Assembly: GCA_937872925.1 (NCBI GenBank)
Contig: CALMUT010000028.1
Location: 18,409 to 82,408, forward strand
From: an uncultured Myxococcales bacterium
Lineage (GTDB): Bacteria > Myxococcota_A > Polyangia > Polyangiales > Polyangiaceae
Direction: 5' to 3'
Length of the DNA stretch: 64,000 nucleotides
A program made the position numbers and the translations under genes. The notes beneath the pieces are model-generated. The model did not search any database and was not told the origin of the DNA. It was given only the letters and a program-made list of their open reading frames with translations. Positions 34,872-42,150 of the stretch are shown piece after piece; position 1 is the first letter of the stretch, and each line of letters begins with the position of its first letter.

Positions 34872-35873
34872 GTGACGACCAAGACCTGGAGTGAAGTGGT
34901 GCTTGCGGTTCGGAAGGCCATCGCAGAGCGCGATTTTGAGGAAGCCCATGTGCTGCTCGACCCGTTCGAGGACCTGGCCGCGGCGAACGGCCGCGCGGAA
35001 CTCGCGGGCAAGGTCGCCTTCTACCGAGGCATCTGTTTTGACACGGAGGGCCTCTGGGCGGAGGCAGCTACCGCGTTCCGCGAGGCGATCGACTTCGACT
35101 CGGAGGCGCACGGCGCGGAGAGCCGCGCGGTCGCCGACGCCATGAGCAGCTTGGCGCTCGTCTACACCAACGCGAAAGATTTCGTTGAGGCGGCGACTGT
35201 CTACATCGACGCAGCGGATCTCTACAAGGCGATCGGCGATCCGGTCGAAGCCAACGGTTGCCGTCTCCAAGCGTGTCAGCGACTCTTGGACGCCGGCGAT
35301 TTCGAAGGCTGCCTTGAGGGGCTCGGACATGTCGACGCCGACGCTACGCCGGCGCAGCGCGTGTATCGGCTCATGCAAGAGTCGGAGGTTTTGCGCAGGT
35401 ACGGCATGCGCCAGGACCCTGAGCCGCGCTCCACCATGATGTACTTGGCCTTCGACCAAGCGACGGAATCGACCCGTGTCGTGGGCGATTCGAGCGAGGA
35501 GTTCCAACGCGCGCTGCGCGGAGCGTGGATGAACTACGCGTTCATGTGCTTGTGCTTCCGTCGCCCGGACCCAGCGGCACTTGCGTACTCGATCGCGCTC
35601 GGTCTCGCGACGAACAACGCAGAGAAGCGCCAGGTCCAGGAGCGAGCGAAGGCATGGAGTGCGGAGGGATACGCGCTCGTCTTGCGCGAGTTCGACGCCG
35701 ACGCGTTCGTCGTCGCGGAGCAGCAGGGCGAGGGCCGCCATGCGACCGTCACCGTGTACCATCGAGAGCATGGGGTGCGCACTGTGGCAGGCAATCGTGC
35801 GGTCGGGAAAACAGCGGCAGTTCAGGTGGTGGACGGCGTGTATCGACTCGCCTCGGATGCGGACGACACGTGA
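34872..35873 (+). CDS. Cytoplasmic TPR-like protein of unknown function (operon gene 1)
   Basis: 333 aa from GTG 34872. No signal peptide. Residues ~1-190 are TPR-like helical pairs (ERDFEEAHVLLDPFEDLAAA, GLWAEAATAFREAIDFDSEA, AKDFVEAATVYIDAADLYKA). Residues ~200-275 continue helical (FMCLCFRRPDPAALAYSIAL). The C-terminal ~60 residues switch to beta strands (ATVTVYHREHGVRTVAGNRA) and may be a small separate domain. The stop overlaps the next gene's GTG by four bases. I do not recognise the family. It stands out from its neighbours, which are mostly exported. Confidence 0.7.
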   Translation: MTTKTWSEVVLAVRKAIAERDFEEAHVLLDPFEDLAAANGRAELAGKVAFYRGICFDTEGLWAEAATAFREAIDFDSEAHGAESRAVADAMSSLALVYTNAKDFVEAATVYIDAADLYKAIGDPVEANGCRLQACQRLLDAGDFEGCLEGLGHVDADATPAQRVYRLMQESEVLRRYGMRQDPEPRSTMMYLAFDQATESTRVVGDSSEEFQRALRGAWMNYAFMCLCFRRPDPAALAYSIALGLATNNAEKRQVQERAKAWSAEGYALVLREFDADAFVVAEQQGEGRHATVTVYHREHGVRTVAGNRAVGKTAAVQVVDGVYRLASDADDT

Positions 35874-37237
35874 CGGTCGCCTGGCGCGATGGCGCCGGTG
35901 GGTCGATCGCGCTCCTGGCCGATCTCTTCTCCGACGCGGATCTCGCGCGGCTCGCAAACCGCTTCCCGGTGACCGAGCGTTTCGTTCCGGACGGCGAGGG
36001 CTTCATGTCCACCCGCTGGCCGGGGTCGATCGACGCGGCCCTGGCCACAATGGCTTCGAGAGTGCTCCTACCGACACATCCAGAGCTCGCGGACGCCCGG
36101 CGCGACGTGCGGGCCTGCGGCCGAGACCCTGAACTTCTCGGCGAGCTCTTCGCCCGCACCCACGAGGCGATGGTTGAGCGGGCAAGCGCCGCGCCGCGCG
36201 ACGCACTGATGTCCAGCTCGTTCTGGGCGGCGAGGGCGTTTGTCCTCGCACATCTGGGCGCGCGTGGGATCTCCGCCTACCGGGTGCATCGACGCTACGT
36301 GGCGCCACCGACCGAGGCGTCAGCTCAACTGTTGCGGCTTGCCATCACGGAGCACGGTCTTGAGCGGGCGAGGGTAGTGGACGCACTCGACAAGTGGGCG
36401 CCTACCGAACACCACGCAAGCCACGTGCACTCAACCGATGACCGTTTGCTGAGTGCGGCGACATGGCCCGATCTGGCGCTCGTCGTGGACGGGCGCGTTC
36501 CCCGAGGCTTCTTCAGAATGATCGCGGCGGAGTGCGCCGCGTCTCAAGAGTCGTCAGGCGCGGCGATCGTCGCGCAGGCGCTCGAGCGAATGACCCAGGA
36601 GCTCGTGGACGCCCGCGGCCTCGGCGTGGCCCTGATGACGATGACTGGCGCGTTCGGTGCCACGCTTGGAACGGTCCGCTGTTATCCCCATCCGGATCCG
36701 CGCTCGCGCGTGAACGCCTCCCTACCGGCGACCCATTTTTCTACCGAGTTCAGCACGCTGGTGCTGAGCACGCTCCCCTTGGCTCCAGAAGACGCGACGT
36801 CTGTCCGGCCCGATCCGGTCGAAGTGCACGAAGCGTTCAGACGCCTTCCCCTGCGATCGCTGGTTGCGAAGATGGTTCAGAGCGTGACGACCAAGGAACT
36901 CGGCGCGCCGCCGGTCGCGATGGCCGCCCTTCGCGCCGGCTGGGCTCCGGCGCCGGTCTTGGACCATGATCCCGGCGATTCGTCGCGTCGGCGCGAGCGC
37001 CTTCTCGAGATCGCCGAGCGATCGGTCGCCGAGTTTGGTCTCTCGATCGTGGTGCGTGAGTCCGTCGGAACTACAAACGCGCTCTTCGAGTCTGAACCGT
37101 GCCTCCAAGTGGTCGTCGTTCGCGACGATGTCGCGGGCGCGGCTGACGAATCCGCCGCAGCGCGTCGCTTGGAGGAGCTGCTCTCCGGGGAGCAATCCCT
37201 TCGCCCGTTCACCGTGCATGGGGAGTATTGCAAATGA
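35870..37237 (+). CDS. Large cytoplasmic protein of unknown function (operon gene 2)
   Basis: 455 aa, GTG start in a GTGA overlap with the TPR-like gene; the longer upstream frame is shadow. No signal peptide or membrane helix. Visible features are LLADLFSDADLARLANRFPV near the N-terminus, ALDKWAPTEHHASHVHSTDD (His-rich turn) and PDLALVVDGRVPRGFFRMIA in the middle, and a C-terminal region with two alpha/beta-looking segments (FGLSIVVRESVGTTNALFES; CLQVVVVRDDV). No known catalytic motif was identified. Translational coupling implies it acts with the TPR-like protein. It ends in a hairpin terminator at 37292-37316. Confidence 0.7.
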   Translation: MTVAWRDGAGGSIALLADLFSDADLARLANRFPVTERFVPDGEGFMSTRWPGSIDAALATMASRVLLPTHPELADARRDVRACGRDPELLGELFARTHEAMVERASAAPRDALMSSSFWAARAFVLAHLGARGISAYRVHRRYVAPPTEASAQLLRLAITEHGLERARVVDALDKWAPTEHHASHVHSTDDRLLSAATWPDLALVVDGRVPRGFFRMIAAECAASQESSGAAIVAQALERMTQELVDARGLGVALMTMTGAFGATLGTVRCYPHPDPRSRVNASLPATHFSTEFSTLVLSTLPLAPEDATSVRPDPVEVHEAFRRLPLRSLVAKMVQSVTTKELGAPPVAMAALRAGWAPAPVLDHDPGDSSRRRERLLEIAERSVAEFGLSIVVRESVGTTNALFESEPCLQVVVVRDDVAGAADESAAARRLEELLSGEQSLRPFTVHGEYCK

Positions 37238-37291
37238 GCGACTCGTCAGGGGCCGGCCTAGACTGCCGGGCGCTGAACATGCTCGTCGCGT

Positions 37292-37316
37292 CGGGGATAG
37301 TCTCAGCTGATCCCCG
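37292..37316 (+). terminator. Hairpin after the unknown two-gene operon
   Basis: CGGGGAT (37292-37298) and ATCCCCG (37310-37316) form a perfect 7-bp stem with an 11-base loop, 54 bp after the operon's last stop. No U-tract follows. Confidence 0.4.
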
Positions 37317-37525
37317 CGATTGAGGCCGCCGCCAGAAAGGCCGGCTTAGTCTGCTCATTTCGACGGCTGCATGTTTCGTGGCGCTTCGCGATCTGCCGCG
37401 ACCTTCCAGCAGCGCGGGCGCTTTTCAGACGAATAGCGGTACTGGCCGTAGCAGCTTTCACGCCCCCCTTTGGACGCGGCGACGGAAACTCACGCTTGCT
37501 GCCAGGGCTCTGGTAAAATGGCGAG

Positions 37526-38623
37526 ATGCGCTTCTGCCTGCTCGCACTCTGTGTCCTGGTTTGCGCGTGCACAAGCACGTCGTCGCGCAGCAAGGCCAGT
37601 GGCGGCAGCGCAGGAGCGGGAAACACGGCTGGCCAGGGCGGCAGCTCCGGCGCCGGCGCGACGCCGGGCACTGGCGGCGTGGTTGCTTCAGGCGGCGCTG
37701 GTGGTGCGACTTGCGCGCCATGCAGTCCCACGACCGATCCGGTCGTCCCGCGCATTGACGCCGCGGACATGGTGCTATGGACCGATGCGGACCGTTTGGT
37801 GCTCACCGGGAGGGCTCTTCCGAGCGCCACCGCGGGACTCATCACGCTCTGCACTCCAAATAACCTGAACTGCTCCGGCACGGACATTACGCACAGCGTT
37901 CCACTCGGCGCCGCCCTCGTCTTTGGGAATGACTTATTCGTCGCGGCGAATAAGCGGGTCGTCCGAGTCGCGGTCAACACGACCGTCGTTGCAGAGCAAT
38001 TCCCGGCTAATATCTCTCTGACCTTTCCGATCTCGGCGCTTACCGTAGACGAAAGCCACGTCTTCGTCACCCCGGGTCTAGGTGTTACCCGTATCGATCG
38101 CAGCGGCGGCGCACAGCGCCAGCTAAACCACACCTACCAAATCCGACAGCTCCGCTCCGGAGACAAGCGCGTCTTCTACACGTCCGAAACGGCGTTCGGG
38201 AGCTTCATCAAGCCGGAAAGCGGCGGCAGCGGCTTGGTTCAGATGGACGACCTGTTCGACATCAGCTCCGATGCCCTGGTCGTTGTCAGCGACAACGAAG
38301 TGTACTTCGCAACGGCGGGAGCCGGCAGCGACATTTTCGCAAGCGACGGCACACTCGGCGCAACTGGGAAACTCACCGAGAAAGACGTTTCGTTTGCGCC
38401 GATCACAGCGCTGGCACTACAGAACAAGATCCTGTACGCGGGCAGCGTGGACGGGCAGGTCGTCCGCGTGCCGGCTGTGAAGGACTCCAAACCAACCGCC
38501 CTGGCCAAACTTGGCGGTCCGATTCTCGCGCTGGCTAACGAGGGGAACGTGCTGTTTGCCTTGGTCGCTGGAGCACCCAAAACGATCGTGCGGATCGGTG
38601 CTCCTCAAAGCTGCTGCCAGTAG
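37526..38623 (+). CDS. Gly-linker lipoprotein with propeller-like repeats
   Basis: 365 aa from ATG 37526. The lipobox is VLVCAC (Cys ~15), then a Gly/Ser/Ala linker (~25-60) ending CAPCSP. The body is beta-rich with repeated short units that set a value then read it (VLWTDADRLVLTGRALPSAT, ALVFGNDLFVAANKRVVRVA, ALTVDESHVFVTPGLGVTRI, NEVYFATAGAGSDIFASDGT, ILYAGSVDGQVVRVPA), typical of a beta-propeller. The C-terminus ends SCCQ. Polyangiales encode many such putative surface propellers. No catalytic motif. It is monocistronic with a clear hairpin 3 bp after its stop. Confidence 0.78.
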   Translation: MRFCLLALCVLVCACTSTSSRSKASGGSAGAGNTAGQGGSSGAGATPGTGGVVASGGAGGATCAPCSPTTDPVVPRIDAADMVLWTDADRLVLTGRALPSATAGLITLCTPNNLNCSGTDITHSVPLGAALVFGNDLFVAANKRVVRVAVNTTVVAEQFPANISLTFPISALTVDESHVFVTPGLGVTRIDRSGGAQRQLNHTYQIRQLRSGDKRVFYTSETAFGSFIKPESGGSGLVQMDDLFDISSDALVVVSDNEVYFATAGAGSDIFASDGTLGATGKLTEKDVSFAPITALALQNKILYAGSVDGQVVRVPAVKDSKPTALAKLGGPILALANEGNVLFALVAGAPKTIVRIGAPQSCCQ

Positions 38624-38625
38624 CG

Positions 38626-38680
38626 CAGGCGGCACGTTACTGACGCCCACTCCGAACGACCCCAGCGTCAGTCCCGCCTG
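38626..38680 (+). terminator. Two-tier stem-loop after the propeller lipoprotein
   Basis: Outer arms CAGGCGG (38626-38632) and CCGCCTG (38674-38680) enclose inner arms ACTGACGC (38639-38646) and GCGTCAGT (38665-38672). It starts directly after the stop at 38623 and can serve both convergent genes. Confidence 0.5.
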
Positions 38681-38769
38681 ACAATCCGCACCGCTGCACA
38701 GCAGAAACGCGGTTCCGAGCGAGGACTCACTGCGTGACTAGGGGACAATCGTTGATTGCGGACTGCGTT

Positions 38770-39405
38770 CTATTCGCCTTGAGGCGGCGTGATGGTACCC
38801 GCGCCCCACTTTCTTTCGAGCAGCGCGACGTTGCACGCGACAAACTCGGGGCAGTTTTCGGCCTCTCGTAAGCAGGTCCGCTCGCTCGCCAGGATCGCGT
38901 CGCGGTTCGCTTTCGGTTTGGCCAGCAAGGCGCCGCAACGCTCTGAGATTCCCAGATCTGAGAAGTCGTGGTCGAACTCCTTGGAGGCGATGGGCAGGAG
39001 CTCGCTTTCCCCATCGGCCTTGTAGCGCGCGGCGATGCCGGGAGGTTGGTCGTACTTGGCGCGGGTGCGGAGCAACGCCGGTAGGTACAGTTCTTTGCAC
39101 GATCTCGTCTTGCGAATGATCGTTGCGCAGATTTCTCTCGCTTCCTCGACTGTGAAGCCTGGGGCGTCGGATCCGGATCCGGAGCTGGTGTTGTCGCTCG
39201 GGCTCTCGCGCTTGGACACGTCATCGTCTGCCTGTTGCGCCGGATGAGGGCCGGGCCCCTGACTGCTTTGGTTGGCGGGGCTACACGCCGTCACGACCAA
39301 CGCGCCGATCGCCAATAGCGGGCTCCGCCTCGACCTCAGCAGTGGTCGGAAAGGTTCCGTTGAGCGCGGCGGCGGCGCTGGCATCAGCTCGGCAAGATCA
39401 GACAT
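38770..39405 (-). CDS. Hypothetical lipoprotein with conserved-looking Cys pairs
   Basis: 211 aa from ATG 39405. An unusually long basic pre-region (~30 residues) precedes the hydrophobic core LLAIGALVVTAC, whose Cys fits a lipobox; the real start might be later, but no other start codon leaves a full signal. A Ser/Asp/Gly linker follows. The folded part (~85-200) is helical with Cys at EICATIIRKTRSCKELY, SERCGALL, ERTCLREAENCPEF and VACNVALL, probably disulphide-linked. No family recognised. Confidence 0.6.
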   Translation of the reverse strand: MSDLAELMPAPPPRSTEPFRPLLRSRRSPLLAIGALVVTACSPANQSSQGPGPHPAQQADDDVSKRESPSDNTSSGSGSDAPGFTVEEAREICATIIRKTRSCKELYLPALLRTRAKYDQPPGIAARYKADGESELLPIASKEFDHDFSDLGISERCGALLAKPKANRDAILASERTCLREAENCPEFVACNVALLERKWGAGTITPPQGE

Positions 39406-39493
39406 GGCTCAGTGCGCGACCTCCGCCGCGAATTCCGGCCGGTGGCGGCGGCGACAGTTGACCAGGACACCACCCGATTTGAAAGCTTTGCCA

Positions 39494-39547
39494 CTGGTCA
39501 CTGAACCCCCACTCGCGATGGCCGTTCGCTGGTCACTGGACCCCCAC
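39494..39547 (-). repeat. Paired 19-bp intergenic repeat, copy 1
   Basis: On the minus strand two units of the GTGGGGGTCCAGTGACCAG family lie at 39529-39547 (exact) and 39494-39512 (one mismatch, TTCAG for TCCAG), starting 35 bp apart. Related pairs lie at 42020-42058 and 46547-46597. See findings. Confidence 0.85.
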
Positions 39548-39636
39548 TGGATGTGTTTTGACCTGCACTTTCGGGCAAACTCGCAAGCAACTGCCATGGC
39601 GCTAGCGTGGCGCGCGACTTGCACACACCGTCGGGC

Positions 39637-40812
39637 ATGGGAAGCAGTAGCAATCTTGCGTGGGCGGCGATCACACTCGTGTGCGCCAGTGCCTGCGCCT
39701 CGGATGCGGACGGTCCTCTGGGCGGCGCGGGATACGGCGGGCAAGGCGGCGACATCTCCGGCGCAGGAACGGACGCCGGGTGGGTCGGCCACGCCGGCGC
39801 TAGCGGGTTCCCCGGCGGTGGCGGTGCTGGCGGCAGCGCCGGTGGGGCCGGCTTGGGCGGCGGAGCAAGCGCCGCTGGTGCTGCAGGCGCTGACGCCGCA
39901 GTGCCCAAGTGCGGTTGCTTCTTTGGCGACGGACCGTACTGCTCTGGTCGCGCGAAGGCGGAGGCTGACAAGGCCGGTTGCGATTTGCCGAAAAGCGTCG
40001 GCACAGGCGCAAAACTCCTGAAGTGCTCAAACGACAAGTGGTCCGTGCTTGAGGACTGTCCCGGAAAGTGTTTGTACAACGCTGGTTCGAAGAAGCTGAA
40101 CGATGAGTGTGAGCTTCCCGTGTGCAAGTGCTTCGTCGAAGTTGCCTGGTGCGGTTCCGGTGTTGCGAAGGAAGCAGAAAAGCGCGGCTGCCGCGTTCCG
40201 CTCCTGCCAGCGCAAAACGGCAGCATTTTATACTGCCCGGGCGGAAAATGGACGGTCAAAACTAAGTGCCCGCTGGGCTGCGTAGAAGCACCCAGCGGGA
40301 CGCCGGACTTCTGCAAGACGAAGAACGACTACAAGCTGCCCTACGACTGCGGCAGCACGCGCACGTGTTCGAACGGCAACAATACCGGCTCGCACACGGG
40401 CAAGGACCATTATGCCTACGACTTTCCCATGCCGGTTGGCACCAATGTTCGCGCGATGCGCGGCGGGAAAGTGCTGCGGGTGCGCTACGTGTCGAAGCCA
40501 GGCAGCCCTTGCTACAACAGCGGCAGCTCCAGTTGCGCGAACTTCGCAAATACCGTGGAGGTGCTGCATTCAGATGGCAGCGTGGGCCTGTACATGCACC
40601 TTTCGAAGCCCACGGTCAGCGCGGGCCAGAGCGTGGGGCAAGGCGCGATCTTGGGTAAGAGCGGCAACAGCGGCTGGTCCACGGGCCCCCACACTCACGT
40701 TCAGGTCCAGAAGAATTGCGGGATTTGGTGGTGCCAAAGCGTCCCGTTCAAGTTCACCGAGGACTCGACCATCGGCGCTGGTACCAGCGTGAAGTCGCAG
40801 AACTGTCCGTGA
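39637..40812 (+). CDS. M23 (LytM-like) metallopeptidase lipoprotein
   Basis: 391 aa from ATG 39637 (GTG 39607 would add ten residues before the signal). The signal/lipobox is LVCASAC (Cys ~20), followed by a long Gly/Ala linker (~25-95). Two Cys-rich units (PKCGCFFGDGPYCSG; PVCKCFVEVAWCGSG) form a repeated domain, possibly wall-binding. The M23 domain at ~245-380 has Zn ligands HxxxD (HYAYDF) and HxH (GPHTHVQV), plus YMHLSK and the GQGAILGKSGNSG turn. M23 enzymes cleave peptidoglycan cross-links. Export and lack of regulatory partners suggest action on own envelope or on other bacteria's walls. Confidence 0.88.
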   Translation: MGSSSNLAWAAITLVCASACASDADGPLGGAGYGGQGGDISGAGTDAGWVGHAGASGFPGGGGAGGSAGGAGLGGGASAAGAAGADAAVPKCGCFFGDGPYCSGRAKAEADKAGCDLPKSVGTGAKLLKCSNDKWSVLEDCPGKCLYNAGSKKLNDECELPVCKCFVEVAWCGSGVAKEAEKRGCRVPLLPAQNGSILYCPGGKWTVKTKCPLGCVEAPSGTPDFCKTKNDYKLPYDCGSTRTCSNGNNTGSHTGKDHYAYDFPMPVGTNVRAMRGGKVLRVRYVSKPGSPCYNSGSSSCANFANTVEVLHSDGSVGLYMHLSKPTVSAGQSVGQGAILGKSGNSGWSTGPHTHVQVQKNCGIWWCQSVPFKFTEDSTIGAGTSVKSQNCP

Positions 40813-40838
40813 TTTCATGAAGGAGAAAGCAGGCAACG

Positions 40839-41966
40839 ATGCCAAGTGTGCTACCGAAAAAAAGCCAAGGGTCTGATTGCAGTTGGCGGCTGCTGGTTCT
40901 ATTCGGGGTTGCCACAGTTTGTGCGGCCTGCGGAGCAGACAGTTCCCCGAACGCCTACGCGGACAATGCCGGTGGCGGATCCGGGTTCGCCGGTGGCGCA
41001 GCAGGCTGGGCCGGAAGTGCTGGAGCAGCCGGCAGCGCGGGTGCGGGTGGCTATGCCGGTGAAGGCGGGGTTGCGGGTCAAGCCGGGGCGCCGCCAGGTG
41101 GCAGCGGTGGTGGCGACGCCGGCGCTGGCGGCACGGCCAACCCACCGATCCCCGGTCCAAAGGTCAAGTTCATGACCTTCAACATTCGTCTTGGAACGGC
41201 CAACGACGGCCCCGACTCCTGGCCCAAACGCAAATCACTCGTCTTCGACGTCTTCAAGAACCAGGACGCCGACTTCGTTGGCCTTCAAGAGGCGCGTCTG
41301 TTTCAGCTTCAAGAGATCGACAAAGCCATTGCCGGGTACAAGCGCGTCGGCATTGGCCGGGATGGCGGAAAAGGTGGGGAGTTCTGCGCGATCTATTATC
41401 GGTCCGCGCGCTTTGCAGTGAAGAATTCCGACACGTTTTGGCTCTCAGGCACTCCGAACAAGCCCGCTTCGACCAGCTTTGGCAATCAGCTGCCGCGCAT
41501 CGTGACCTGGGGCCGTTTCGTCGAGAAGAGTAGTGGCTACGGCTTGTACGTCTACAACACGCATTTCGATCACATCTCTCAGAACTCGCGTGAGAAAAGC
41601 GCGGCGCTGTTGATGGATGTAGTCGCCAAGAGAGCTCCAAAGGACCGATTCATCGTGATGGGAGACTTGAACGCGGGCGAAGGCAATCTTGTGATCAAGT
41701 TCCTCAAGGGCAACGCCAAGATCGGCGGAAAAAACAACCCGCTGCCCATGCTGGACACGTTCCGCGCAGTGCATCCCAACGAGACCAAGGTGGGAACGGC
41801 GCACGGATTCAAGGGCGGTACTGGTGGTAACAAGATCGACTACGTCCTGGCGCAAGGCAAGAAACAGAACGTGTTGTCGGCTTCGATCGATCACTACAAC
41901 GTGGGCGGTCGCTACCCTTCTGATCACTTCCCCGTTGTGGGAAAGCTCGCGCTGCCAGACCAGTGA
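40839..41966 (+). CDS. Endonuclease/exonuclease/phosphatase-family lipoprotein (first copy)
   Basis: 375 aa. ATG 40839; AAGGAG lies 14 bp upstream. The lipobox is VCAAC (Cys ~31), then a Gly/Ala linker to ~105. The EEP fold follows with all landmarks: FMTFNIRLGT (metal Asn), FVGLQEARL (metal Glu), YVYNTHFDH, FIVMGDLNAG (Asp/Asn), NKIDYVLA and YPSDHFPVVG (catalytic Asp-His). It should be a Mg-dependent phosphodiesterase acting on extracellular DNA, phospholipid head groups or similar. A second EEP gene lies at 44292, and the M23 gene is 26 bp upstream, so all may be co-expressed. Confidence 0.88.
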   Translation: MPSVLPKKSQGSDCSWRLLVLFGVATVCAACGADSSPNAYADNAGGGSGFAGGAAGWAGSAGAAGSAGAGGYAGEGGVAGQAGAPPGGSGGGDAGAGGTANPPIPGPKVKFMTFNIRLGTANDGPDSWPKRKSLVFDVFKNQDADFVGLQEARLFQLQEIDKAIAGYKRVGIGRDGGKGGEFCAIYYRSARFAVKNSDTFWLSGTPNKPASTSFGNQLPRIVTWGRFVEKSSGYGLYVYNTHFDHISQNSREKSAALLMDVVAKRAPKDRFIVMGDLNAGEGNLVIKFLKGNAKIGGKNNPLPMLDTFRAVHPNETKVGTAHGFKGGTGGNKIDYVLAQGKKQNVLSASIDHYNVGGRYPSDHFPVVGKLALPDQ

Positions 41967-42019
41967 GGCATGCGCCCAGGCCCCAAAACCGGAGCGAAGC
42001 GAGACCGTGGTCGTCTGCG

Positions 42020-42058
42020 GTGGGGGTCCGCTGACCAGCCCGGGGGTCGAGTGACCAG
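42020..42058 (+). repeat. Paired 19-bp intergenic repeat, copy 2
   Basis: GTGGGGGTCCGCTGACCAG at 42020-42038 and a second unit at 42042-42058 (GGGGGTCGAGTGACCAG). Same family as 39494-39547 and 46547-46597, in opposite orientation to the first. Confidence 0.85.
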
Positions 42059-42150
42059 GCGACCCGCATCGAACATCGCCGGATCCCGCGAAGAAGTTGG
42101 GATGCGGAGGCGCAAACCGCGTTGGTCCTGAGTTTGCAAAGACAGCGACC

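Noticed and set aside
34831..34894. A 20-codon frame overlapping the start of the unknown operon, a possible upstream ORF
   Set aside because: No ribosome site of its own and no reason beyond an ATG to think it is translated.
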